A stretch of DNA of 64,000 bases, taken from positions 219,641,783 to 219,705,782 of the forward strand of contig NC_085141.1 in the NCBI RefSeq assembly GCF_024139115.2, in the 5' to 3' direction. The translations under genes were made by a program, and so were the position numbers. Each line of letters opens with the position of its first letter. Within the stretch, counting starts at the first letter, position 1. Shown here piece by piece: positions 22,330-32,531 of this stretch. Under the pieces are notes generated by a model, which searched no databases, was not told the origin of the DNA, and saw only the letters and a program-made list of their open reading frames with translations. The DNA is from Armigeres subalbatus. Its lineage: Eukaryota; Arthropoda; Insecta; Diptera; Culicidae.

Positions 22330-23944
22330 CCCAGGAGAACCAGGTCTGGCGAAGTCATGAAGTTTGAGACGTCGCAAGAAGTCGTAACCGCAAAAGTTGC
22401 CATTTCTCGGGGAACTAGGATCCCGGGATGCAACGGAACCTGACTAGCACCACTCAAGTACCTTTAAATTGAGCTCGTTCCGTGAAATCATGAAGTTTGA
22501 GTCGTCGCAAATGGATTTTAGATCACATCAAAAGGACCACTTCCTTGATGGACCCACGATGCCACGTTACCTAACCCGCACCACTCAGGTACCTCAAATT
22601 AGACTGTTGAGCTCGTTTCGCAAAATCATGAAGTTTAAAACGTCGCAAGATGGGTTTCGGATCAAATCCAAAAATTAGCGACTTCTCCGAGGGAACCAGA
22701 TCCCCGAAATACCACGGAACCTGACCAGAACCACTCAGGTACCTCAAATTAGACACTATTGAGATCGTTTCGCGAAATTATGAAGTTTGAGACGTCGCAA
22801 GATGGGTTTCGAATCAGAACGAAAAGTGGTCACTTCCCCGGGAGAACCAGGCCCCCGGAATGCCACGGAATCTGACCAGAACCACTCAGTTACCTCAAAT
22901 TAGACTCTTTAGAGCTTGTTTCGCGAAATCATGAAGTTTGAGACGTCGCAAGATGGGTTTCGAATCAGAACGAAAAGTGGTCACTTCCCGGGGAAATCAG
23001 GTCACTGGAATGCCACGGAACCTGACCAGAAGCACTTAGGTACCTCAAATTAGACTCTGTTGAGCTCGTTTCGCAAAATCAAGAAGTTTGAAACGTCGCA
23101 AGATGGGTTTCAGATCAAATAAAAAAATCAGCCACTTCCCCGAGGGAACCAGGTCCCCGGAATGCCACGGAACCTGACCAGAACCACTCAGGTACCTCAA
23201 ATTAGACTCTTTAGAGCTTGTTTCCCGAAATCATGAAGTTTGAGACGTCGCAAGAAGGGTTTCGGATCAAATCAAAAAGTGGCCATTTCCCCGGGGGAAC
23301 CAGGTCCCCGGAATGCCACGGAACCTGACCAGAACCACTCAGGTACCTCAAATTAGACCCTATTGAGCTCGTTTCGCTAAATCATGAAGTTTGAGATGTC
23401 GCAAGAAGGGTTTCGGATCAAATCGAAAAGTGGCCACTTGCCCGGAGGAAGCAGGTCCCCGGAATGCCACGGAACCTGACCAGAACCACTCAGTTACCTC
23501 AAATTAGACTCTTTAGAGCTTGTTTCCCGAAATCATGAAGTTTGAGACGTCGCAAGAAGGGTTTCAGATCAAATCAAAAAGTGGCCACTTCCCCGGGGGA
23601 AGCAGGTCCCCAGAATGCCACGGAACCTGACCAGTACCACTCAGCTACCTCAAATTAGACTCTATTGAGCTCGTTTCGCGAAATCATGAAGTTTGAGACG
23701 TCGCAAGTAGGGTTTTGGATCAAATCAAAAAGTGGCCACTTCCCCGGGGGAACCAGGTCCCCGGAATGCCACGGAACCTGACCAGAACCACTTAGGTACC
23801 TCAAATTAGACTCTATTGAGCTTGTTTTGCAAAATCATGAAGTTTGAGACATCGCAAGATGGGTTTCGGATCAAATCGAAAAGTGGCCATGTCCCGGGGG
23901 AACCAGGTCCCCGGAATGCCGCAGAACCTGTCCAAACCCACCAG
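22330..23944 (-). repeat. Right satellite array, same monomer inverted, about 10-11 copies
   Basis: The inverse monomer recurs with CCTCAAATTAGAC near 22593, 22742, 22894, 23043, 23194, 23346, 23496, 23648 and 23800, again about 151 bp apart. Copies near the centre (22260-22600) are the most diverged. The array has fewer copies than the left one, so the two arms differ in length by roughly 600 bp. Confidence 0.95.
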
Positions 23945-24250
23945 GGAACCTTGGAACAGGCACTAATGAACATGTCTCGTGATTTCATGAAGTGGGACAC
24001 ATCAAAAAATTAGTTTTCAGAGTTTTAGCATGGTCATTTGATTTGAGAAAAAAAAAAAAACCCCACTCGACCCCGGAATTATTCCGGAACCATGAGGCCA
24101 ATGCCGATTCTCTTCTCAGGTTTGAAAACTAGAGACCTAACCGGTTCGTTTGGTAGGTGAATCATCAAAATCGGTTGAGAATCAACGGAGTTATGATTTT
24201 TTGAAGTCATTTTTAGTGCCTAAAAAGTATCAAGGGAGGATAAGGGTTAA

Positions 24251-25105
24251 GGGCCACGTGCCACAGCCCGATATGTGTAAGGACATAAACGAGAACCTTC
24301 TTACAAACGAGCGTGAGGTGATCCAAAGGTGGCGGCAGCACTACGAAGAGCACCTAAATGGCGATATGACAGACAACGGTGGCGGTATAGTAATGAACCT
24401 AGGAGCACGCGCAGGACATGCGACTTCCGGAGGAAGCCTACATCAGACTGATAAGCGAAGCTAAACGGATTGGACTAGCCATCAACACGTCGAAGACGAA
24501 GTTGACGAAGGAAGAGGCTTAAGAGAGGTCAATGTAAGCCACTCACCACGAGTTTCTATCGGTGATGACGAAATCGAGGTGGTTGAAGAATTCGTGTACT
24601 TGGGCTCACTGGTGACCGCCGATAACGATACCAGCAGAGAAATTCGGAGACGCATAATGGCTGGAAATCGTACGTACTTTGGACTCCGCAAGACACTCCG
24701 ATCGAATGGACGATGCTCATGGAGGACCAATGAAAGTGTTGCGTACCATCAATGGTGTGGTGCAGATGGCGGACGGTACGTGGAGGAGGCGAATGAACCA
24801 CGAGTTGTATCAGCTGTTGGGAGAACCATCCATCGTTCACACCGCGAAAATTGGAAGACTGCGGTGGGCCGGGCACGTAGCCAGAATGTCGGACAGTAAT
24901 CCGGTGAAAATGGTTCTCGACAACGATTCGACGGGAACAAGAAGGCGAGGTGCACAGCGGGCAAGGTGGATCAATCAGGTGGAGGACGATTTGCGGACCC
25001 TCCGCAGACTGCGTGGTTGGCGAAGTGCAGCCATGGACCGAACTGCATGGAGAAGACTTTTATGTGTTGCACAGGCCACTCCGGCCTTAGTCTGGTAATA
25101 GATAA
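24251..25105 (+). pseudogene. RTE-type non-LTR retrotransposon, right fragment (3' end)
   Basis: After the foldback element the protein line continues with PDMCKD and NEREVIQRWRQHYEEHLNGD (about 24260-24365). A large internal deletion follows, and then the C-terminal end: FVYLGSLVTADND and REIRRRIMAGN (about 24590-24670), WRRRMNHELYQLLGEPSIVH (about 24770-24840), RLRWAGHVARM (about 24855-24890) and WRSAAMDRTAWRRLL (about 25010-25060). These are signature blocks of the insect RTE C-terminus. The catalytic reverse transcriptase core is missing, and at least three frames are needed to read it. It ends at AATAGATAAAAAA near 25110. Confidence 0.85.
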
Positions 25106-25110
25106 AAAAA

Positions 25111-26668
25111 ACTTGACCATTGTCAACCCACACCAAGCCTCTAGTAATGTTTCATGTATGGTAGGGTTCTGAAATTTATAAAGCCCTTAACGCTCAGACA
25201 AGTACCTTCCCCCAACCTAAAACGTCATGTAGTTTGTTAATGGGCCCTCATGGTGCTTTTCTTGAATCACGATATAATCGCTTTCATTCGCAGAACATAC
25301 CAAAAATAATTGCCTACCTTACGGCTTCCACAAACACGATTCAAGCAAAAGTGATTCAAGCATCAACCTTCCATGGTTCGATACACCATTTTCTTCATAA
25401 TTTCGCAAATAAATGATTCAATTAGTGTATGAATATTTAGTTTTATCATCATTCGCACGAATCGTACAAACATTTTCTCATTTAATAATCGAAAGATACA
25501 ATGGATCGTATGTTTCATTAGATAAACTTTCAACGTCATTTCATGTGAATAATTTAGTCAAATTACTTGACAAATACCTTCATCATAATTTAGATCTACT
25601 ATTGCTTGCAAAAAGTATTTTGATCTGTAAAATGATACCGAAAAAGTTTTCTTTCAACTCGGGAAGTTGAAACACGTGAGAGATTTGAGAGGATTCACAA
25701 CAGCTGATCGATATAGAGAGGAGTGGAATCAAACGCACGTACCATTCATGAAACTTCAATGCAGGCAGAGTTAAAAACAAGCATCCAATAATTGTATTTA
25801 TAAATATTTGCGTAATAATATCAGGTAGTTGGCACAGTTCTAACTGTTTATGCACAGTACAAAGCAAGGAATTGCCTAGAATAAGTTTTACAATTTATGC
25901 ATCATCCCCACCTGAAGCATTGTTTACGTTTTGGAAAAAAAATCTTTGAGAGTATCGCGAGAGCGAGGGCAACACTACTGCCATGGTTTCAACTAGCAGT
26001 AAATCTCAAAATTATGCGGCAGCCAATAATTAACGTATGCTATTTGTTTGAAGGCACAACATGGAGGGCTAGAACATGTAGCCTTTTTGCAATTGCAGTT
26101 TTTAATACAGTTTTCATTTTTCTAAACTTCTTCACTTGCAAATATGGTAAATATTTGAGAAATAAATGATTCATATAATAGTATTTTCGTTAGCATGTCC
26201 TTGGTAAGCGTGCTATTGGAGGAATCTAAAACGCACTCTCACAATTAGTGTGGTAGTATCCTACATGCAACCAATTAGAATTCATGCTCAATAAGATTAT
26301 TTGATTTTCTCTATTTGTTTGCATGCTGCCTTTATTCAATGCAAGCAAAATGACTGGTAATATAAATAGCAAAACATCTTTATCTTTCGTATGTTCGAAA
26401 TCAACAATCGCTCGTCCCAAGTGGGCTGAAAAATCATCCACCTGATAGGGACAATGATGCCGACATTTTGTCCATTTCTCTTGAGACTTTCGCTGGTTAA
26501 ATGAGATATTGCGGACATTCATCGTCGTTTTTTGCTATTTGGCGTCAAAACCTAATGTTAGCAAGCCGGCTGGTGGAATAATTCTGGTTGGAAATGCAAT
26601 GTATGAAGATTTATAACGATAAATGTGCTCAACCGTAGCATAATGGGCCAAGTTTTGAGCCGTTACCC
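25111..26668. other. Noncoding stretch
   Basis: AT-rich DNA with several 60-100 codon frames on both strands that lack any recognisable protein character. No repeat or RNA gene was identified. Confidence 0.5.
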
Positions 26669-26977
26669 CTATCATGAGGCTAACACGATGATACTTTTAT
26701 GCCCAGGGTAGAAGTCCTATAAGAAGAGTACCGCCATGTGCTACGTTTGACAGGTCTCTTGCTCGTTAGGAACACGCATTTGTATGGAACTGACAGATGA
26801 TTCTGTTCCAATTCTGACATTTGACGACACTGTTATTATAGTCACTGTAGCCCAGGGAAGTCGAGACAATTTCCAAACCGAAAGTTGCCTAGACCGGCAC
26901 CGGGAATCGAACCCAGCCACCCTCAGCATGGTCTTGCTTTGTAGCCGCGCATCCTACCGCTAGGCTAAGGAGGGCCC
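26669..26977 (-). mobile_element. Feilai-like tRNA-derived SINE, tail-truncated and interrupted by a MITE
   Basis: Read on the minus strand from GGGCCCTCCTTAGCC at 26977, the copy carries the B box (GGTTCGATTCC) and the body up to TCATGATA at 26669. The 3' third and the GAA tail seen in the copies at 46.4, 50.9 and 59.8 kb are missing. A 141-bp insert (26709-26849) interrupts the body between duplicated GCCCAGGG copies. No target duplication of the SINE itself was found. Confidence 0.85.
26709..26849. mobile_element. MITE inside the SINE, 8-bp target duplication GCCCAGGG
   Basis: GCCCAGGG occurs at 26701-26708 and 26850-26857, while the uninterrupted SINE copies have it once. The insert ends TAGAAGTCCTATAAGAAGAG and, inverted, TACAGTGACTATAATAACAG, which align with a few differences. 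The 8-bp duplication suggests hAT-type transposition. Confidence 0.82.
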
Positions 26978-27164
26978 AATGGAGTAGCAACTACTAGCAG
27001 TCAATCGAGTTTAAGCTGTGCAATACAGACAACTCATCAATCCCGGAATGTTACGATGCTCCATATTTGTTCGCAGCTTCGTGCCCGATAACCACTGCCA
27101 GTAGCTCTATACGAAATGTTGAAAAGAAGCAGCAAAGGGTAAACCATTGTTTTTGATGCTGGTT

Positions 27165-27850
27165 ATCGAGAAATGTTTGACCGAAAACCGGTTTGGTCGG
27201 CATTTGGTCGAAATGATCTTCTTAAGCAGGAAAGGTAATTTGGGTCATGTAGCATTTAGCATTTGCATTGAGCAATTCGCACAAATTCGTAGGTGATACA
27301 TACCAATAGACTATTGTATGAGAGTAGAATCACCTTCATCCGTTACCACAGGTATTGATTTGGGACTAATCACTATCTCTTAGATCTTAGATCCAATAGT
27401 CGAGATCTGTCCTGGTCACGTCCTTGCGAATGCTGAGGAAGGGTAAAGGATGGTTAGTTGAACACCTACTTATGTTAAGAAAGATGCAGAGAACTCTACG
27501 ACCTCTTATAGGTGCCACAGGAGGTTTTGGGATTGTGTGGAAGGTTATAACAACAGTCGGAATCGTTTTGGTAGAACGTGAAACACAGAAAGTACTAAGA
27601 TAGAAATACAAAGTAGGAAAGGGACGAGCCTGGAATTGAACCCACGACCTCCTGCTTAAAAGGCAGAAGCGGTAGGAAAGGTAATTTGGGTCATCTGTGC
27701 GAAAATGACGTTTGGCCGAAAATGTCGATTGCCAAAAAAATTGTTTGGCCGAGCAGGTCTTATGGCCGAACATGACATACGACCAAGGATGTCGTTTTCA
27801 AAACGGGCCATATGTCGTGGTATAAAAATGTCGTTTTGCCGGATAATAGT
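27165..27850. repeat. Degenerate TTGGCCGAAAATG repeat tract (interrupted)
   Basis: Words such as TTTGGTCGGCATTTGGTCG (about 27190-27212) and TTTGGCCGAAAATGTC (about 27710-27725) recur at 20-30 bp intervals on both sides of a SINE insertion (27249-27673). Similar words occupy 63840-64000. It resembles a low-complexity dispersed tract. Confidence 0.5.
27249..27673 (-). mobile_element. tRNA-Lys-like SINE with 21-bp target duplication
   Basis: The insert is flanked by an identical 21-bp sequence at 27228-27248 and 27674-27694 (containing AAAGGTAATTTGGGTCAT). On the minus strand it begins with a tRNA-like anticodon arm (CTGCCTTTTAAGCAGG, TTT anticodon, Lys-like) followed by a B box GGTTCAATTCC about 20 nt later. 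The acceptor and most of the D arm with the A box are absent, so the copy is 5'-truncated inside its tRNA head. It is about 425 bp long. Confidence 0.75.
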
Positions 27851-28436
27851 GACGGTAAGAGTGTTAAATGACTAATGGAAATTGAGTAGAGAGAAGTAAT
27901 AAATTTAATGAGAAGTTAGAAGCTGCTATTGATCTATATTTGAGTGCTACTGAAACGTGTGCTTCGAGAATTGGCGGTGAATCACAATCAGGCTTGAAAT
28001 ATGTCAAAGTCAATGTAGTGAAAAACATGGATCTCAGCATATTCTCCGGTCAATCTCATCGCCGCCGTCACAGTGGGATGGCTTTGAAAAAAGTAGGACA
28101 TTGGTATTATCGGCGAAACTATTGATTGGAGACTTTTTACGTGTTCTGGAGGGTGTCTTTATTTTTAGAGCACTTTATTTTAGGAGTAAGAAAAAATTAC
28201 TTAAAAGGGTGCCGAGTATTTTTTTTTTTTTTTTCATTTTATTGATGAAATTGTTCATATTGTATGGAGACATTGTAGAAATGACAATTTCAAGACACCA
28301 ACTTTCCATCTCTGAAGTGGAAAAAGTTAGTAGGGGTGCGAAGTTAGTAACCCCTTGAAATTAATTTTTTAGCTTTAACTTTTTTATTTAAATTTTTACA
28401 TTTTTACAATGTTCTACAAAGTTTTAGGTGCTTCAA
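27851..28436. other. Noncoding stretch with a T-run
   Basis: AT-rich DNA with a homopolymer T tract at about 28219-28237. No gene was seen. Confidence 0.5.
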
Positions 28437-28593
28437 AAAAACATTTTGCCGTAGAAGAGTGCAAATCGCTATCTCTTCATTTAAGGAGCTATATCAGATT
28501 TTATAGTTTTTTGACACTATTTTTAATCGGATATAACTTTTTAATGTGGAAAAACATTTTGTCATAGAAGAGAGTAAATCGCTACCTTTTCAT
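28437..28593 (+). repeat. Diverged 44-bp direct repeat, 113-bp period
   Basis: AAAAACATTTTGCCGTAGAA... (28437-28480) recurs as AAAAACATTTTGTCATAGAA... (28550-28593), both ending CTTCAT or TTTCAT. It is probably two units of a longer decayed tandem repeat. Confidence 0.6.
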
Positions 28594-28674
28594 CATTGCA
28601 ATCGTCATCGTCAATCGTCATTGCAAAAAATAGTGTGTGCAACTCGTTGCGAAACTCGATCTTTCAGTATTTCT

Positions 28675-28901
28675 GGACCGCTTTGCGATTTAGGCGTAAC
28701 TTATTTTGTAAACAAACATTGTTTCATGGACTCAGAAGAATGCAAGCGATTTTCCCCAAAACTAGTTCCCCTATCTGATAGAGGAAAGCCTACTCTGTCG
28801 AATACATACCGTGGCTTTCTCGGGAAATGCCTCCTGGAGCAGGAATTCGCCTTCCAATGTTTGTTTACAAAATAAGTTACGCCCAAATCGCAAAGCGGTC
28901 C
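28675..28901. mobile_element. MITE with 45-bp inverted ends
   Basis: GACCGCTTTGCGATTTAGGC... (28676-28720) and its near-exact inverse (28856-28900) enclose about 135 bp of noncoding DNA. The inner part of each arm is TATTTTGTAAACAAACATT. No target duplication is obvious. Confidence 0.85.
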
Positions 28902-29035
28902 CGATTTGTCCCATTCGGCAAGCTTCGTTGGATAAACGTACAACCGTGTTGAGAAAATCACCTTTTGGCTACTAGTTACATAGATTACTATTATTATAAT
29001 TTTGAAAAAATTGAAATATTTAGCATCTAACATTT

Positions 29036-29268
29036 CGGCACCAACATTTCAAAAGGGCGAAACTGCTTTTGTAAACAAGAGCTTCTCACGTCGATGGTGG
29101 GCTTGTTTGTGCCCGTCCACGCAATCCAGCGCTATCGAATGAAAGAAGAGGATTCGCCGCTTCTGTCAGCGGTGTTGAACTGCGTGCGTGGACTCAAATT
29201 AGCCCATAAGCGACGTGAGAAGCTCTTGTTTACAAAAGCAGTTTCGCCCTTTTGAAATGTTGGTGCCG
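29036..29268. mobile_element. MITE with 56-bp near-perfect inverted ends
   Basis: CGGCACCAACATTTCAAAAG... at 29036-29093 and its inverse at 29211-29268 match almost perfectly. The inner part of the arms contains CTTTTGTAAACAAGAGC, sharing TTTTGTAAACAA with the MITE 135 bp to its left, so the two may be related families. Confidence 0.88.
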
Positions 29269-30763
29269 ATTTGTGACATCTCTGGAAATGCAAACAATCT
29301 ACACTAATTACAAACTATTTTGCCTACGAATTTTGAAAACGGAGCGTTCTAAAGAATTATTTTGATGCGTTCTGTTAGGACCATTAACAATCTTGGTCTG
29401 CCTTTGAACCAAATTATTTATGTGCACTTGCTATACTGCAAGAGCTCGCTCGCTGGATCGTTTGTAACATACAAACAAAGGCATTTTATTTTTGCGGCAA
29501 TAAAATCCTTTTTGTTGTTCCAGGTGGTTCTATCTTCGTGTAGGAAACTGAAATCAAGTCCCAGAATAAAAAAAACTTCAAAAAGTTTTCTGTCACATTG
29601 TCTTCCAAGACTTTTTCAGCCGCAATTTTTACTCTTAACTTGTGTTATTCATTTCTTGGTGTCTTCGAGCTCTGTATATTTTTGACGTAGGACTTACGTT
29701 TTTCTTTACTATACTGGGTGTCATTTAGATTCTTGGAAATCGAGAGCGTTACGCTGGAAGGGAAGATTTTGAACATTACTAGCGCCTTTATCTTTTGATG
29801 GATTTTTAAGATTTATATATCAATCGAATCGGACACTCTCAAAAGCCAGTAAAAATTTCATATGTAACCAATCCCGTGCATTCCTAACACAGACATCAGA
29901 ATGCGGTATGTCACGGGCCTTCGGGTCTAACAGAAGATTTTCTTTGTGTAAACTTTGCACTATTTTTGCAATGACGTAGAATGAGCTTTAACATGATAAT
30001 TGATTCGATATCAAAATGATCTTGTTGGATTTACTTCACATGATCGTTCTTGCCAACAAATCAAGTTGGCACAGAAAACCATAACACGATAGTCATAATC
30101 ATCAAATATTTGAACACTTACTTAGACTAATCAAGCAATTTGTAGTATTGTTATTGCTGTTCCATTGTTGGGTTTCCATTATAGTACTCAAATGAGTGTT
30201 ATAATCAATTTTATACAACTCATTTGAATGGTATAATGGTTATTAAAGCACTCATTTTGTAAAAGTTTCTTTACTTAAACATGTAAAACCAGGTATTATG
30301 ACCCGGAATTGCGAAACGTCTTTTTCCAATCTGCAGTAAATCGTGAATATCTTTTAAAAGGATAGAGATAGAAGGTTACTATTTTTAGCAAAATGTTCGT
30401 TATAAAGTTCCAAATCTTTCATGTATATCTAGTTTCAAATGCATTATTATGGATACCCATTATGGAAGCATAATAGAAAAATATTAATATATTAAAAAAT
30501 TAATCATTTCAGGCCAATTAAAGCATCAGTGAAAAATATATAGACCTAAAACATGCCGTATCAATGTTTCACCATAAAGTTAAACTTCCAAGTTAAATGT
30601 AAAAAATATAAAATGGATGGGTTCCATCGACATTTTTTCCGATTTACCATTTTTTTTTCGATGTTCCATATAAAAAATGCACGTTTTTCCTTAAATGCGT
30701 CGGAACTACCTATAAACTTCATTTCCCAGAGCTGCCGTAGAACAATTTTTCTTTAGTTATACC
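29269..30763. other. Noncoding stretch
   Basis: No coding gene was recognised. A loose inverted pair around 30185-30235 (ACTCAAATGAGT and ACTCATTTGAAT) is too weak to name. Confidence 0.5.
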
Positions 30764-31168
30764 CAGGGAATCAATATTCGAGCAACGCCTTACAATATAC
30801 CCTTTGTCGTAAACAGAGTTTGTTACTGACAAACGCACCTTTGTCAGAACCGAAACACAATATGACAAGAATCATTTGGCTTGCATGCTCTGATATTTCC
30901 GAAAATACGATGCTAATTTTGTAATCATGGTTAGATTCTCGAATATTTCCATAAAAGCAGAATCTATGGTAGCTTAAAACCGAGATTTGCTGCAAAGATA
31001 ATGCAGAATAACGGGATGAAAAGTTAGCAACAAAATTGTCTTCTTTTTTGTTACTGACAAAAAATTTCGAACCTTTGTCATTATTATCTCCGACAAAAAC
31101 AAAGCTTTGTCGTTGGTTCTCTTTTGTCGCTTGTTTCGTATGCGCATCCAAGAAAAATTGATTCCCTG
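30764..31168. mobile_element. hAT-type MITE, 405 bp, 8-bp target duplication
   Basis: The ends are CAGGGAATCAAT and ATTGATTCCCTG, flanked by GTTATACC at 30756-30763 and 31169-31176. CAG/CTG termini with an exact 8-bp duplication fit hAT. Inside, GTTACTGACAAA and CTTTGTC words recur several times in both orientations, which looks like subterminal transposase-binding repeats. Confidence 0.9.
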
Positions 31169-31399
31169 GTTATACCCAAAGCTTTTTTTGAAGATTGAGC
31201 CCTCAACATTCCAGACTTTGTCCAATTTTGGGACACCCTAGTCTACAGCGATTGAGTTACTGTAAAAGTTGAAGGCTGACCAAATCCTTTCCACGAGGCG
31301 AAAAAAAATTAAAATTGGATTTAGCAGGTCGACTAGCCTAGCATCATCATCTCAATCCAATTTAATCCATTTTCGTTTCCATCCCTCCTGCTGCAGTCC

Positions 31400-31851
31400 T
31401 ATTTGTATCCTCGAGGTTCACCAATTGCAGATGATTCTCACGGCGGTTTGCTGGAGCCTGGCATCAGTTTTGGATCACTGCCATCGTTCCGTGTCAGTAG
31501 TAAAGCGTTGCTCCTCTGTTCATGTCGAAGTATTCGCGAGAGCGAGAGCCGCATTTGTCACATCAACGTTTATCAGTCCCGTTCTGTGTATAAAGAAGAA
31601 TGTGCCGCACATAATAATAACAACAACAACGACGAACCATCAGGATCGAAGCCAAAAGGGGACAACGGAATGGAAAGCAGGGGGAAAAAGTCAAAATACG
31701 GCACACGATAGTGGCGACGAGAAGTGCGAGAGCATCCGTCAGACCGAATCCGTAGGTGCCTGTATATTGGAGACGGCATCATCATCGACGCAATGGTTGC
31801 GCAATCGCAGTTCGCGGTCACTTGGTCCTCGGTCCGTGTCGATTAATGTTT
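31400..31851 (+). promoter_or_regulatory. Candidate noncoding first exon
   Basis: A GC-rich block with the look of an insect 5' UTR (AACAACAACAACGACG, repeated GCGAGAG, no long frame). It ends in TTAATGTT|TGTGAGTGTG, with a usable donor GTGAGT at 31852-31857. There is no supporting coding exon. Confidence 0.3.
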
Positions 31852-32349
31852 GTGAGTGTGTGCACTAGCGCACACTGGGGTATTTCTGTGTAAAGAAATG
31901 TCCAGCAGTGAATAATATTTATTTTTCGGTTTGTAACTGAAATACAAAAACGAGGCCTCCTTTCTGCATTTAAAAACCTAACTAAGTGTGGTCTTCTGAT
32001 ATTTCATCTTATTTTATTCTTAATTCATCATATTCACAGGTGAATGTTAAATATTTATCAATGTTCAATATTCACCTGTTTCGAGAATTGATAAAATAAA
32101 TAATTCTCACCGAAAAAATGTAAGATCTTGCATTGTCAGTTGAAGCGGTGCGGTCACCCTTCAATTTCATTTGACCAGTTTTCCAACCGAAACACTCTTG
32201 TGTGCAGCGTACCGTGACTAGACTACATGCATAGAGGGTACATGCAAAAGGGAAGCTCGTCTTCGCTAAGTATTCTGTATGCTTCCATGTCACACGGTCA
32301 CAGGAACGCGAGAGAATCGCCAAATTTCGTACCGGGAAGAAGACTTTTC

Positions 32350-32525
32350 AGTATCGAGCGAATGTGTTGAAAACGGCATTTTTTCTTCCTCATGTGAAAG
32401 GTGACGTTTGCGGTATTGCTGCTGAATTTTTCGGAAACCTGTCACTAAAGTGAAGTTGGCCTGGAAAACTAAAACGGAACAGATATTCGTGCGGCGACTT
32501 CAAGGAAGAAACATTACCCGCTTGG
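32350..32525 (+). promoter_or_regulatory. Candidate initiator and noncoding first exon
   Basis: TCAGTATCG at about 32349 resembles an insect initiator. The following 175 bp are UTR-like and end in CTTGG|GTGAGTAAAA, a strong splice donor at 32526. This is the best initiator-plus-donor pair of the five candidate first exons in the window. Confidence 0.38.
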
Positions 32526-32531
32526 GTGAGT

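Larger units (their letters stand above)
19437..24246. mobile_element. 4.8-kb TTAA-flanked foldback element carrying an inverted 151-bp satellite
   Basis: TTAA at 19433-19436 and 24247-24250 flanks CCCTTATCCTCCCTTGATAC and its inverse. TTAA duplications and CCC-starting ends are the signature of the piggyBac superfamily. About 300 bp of unique sequence at each end (19437-19740 and 23945-24246) are inverse copies. Inside lie long tandem arrays of the same ~151-bp monomer, in one orientation on the left and the opposite on the right, meeting around 22050-22330. There is no transposase and no long frame. The element splits an RTE retrotransposon (19255-19432 and 24251-25105), which confirms that it inserted as one unit. 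Confidence 0.88.

Noticed and set aside
19741..23944. The regular ~151-bp repeats as a CRISPR-like array
   Set aside because: Whole monomers repeat with no unique spacers, and the host is a eukaryote.
26880..26977. B-box sequences at 26.9, 46.6, 51.1 and 60.0 kb as tRNA genes
   Set aside because: They are heads of tRNA-derived SINEs with common bodies and, at 46.4, 50.9 and 59.8 kb, tails and target duplications.
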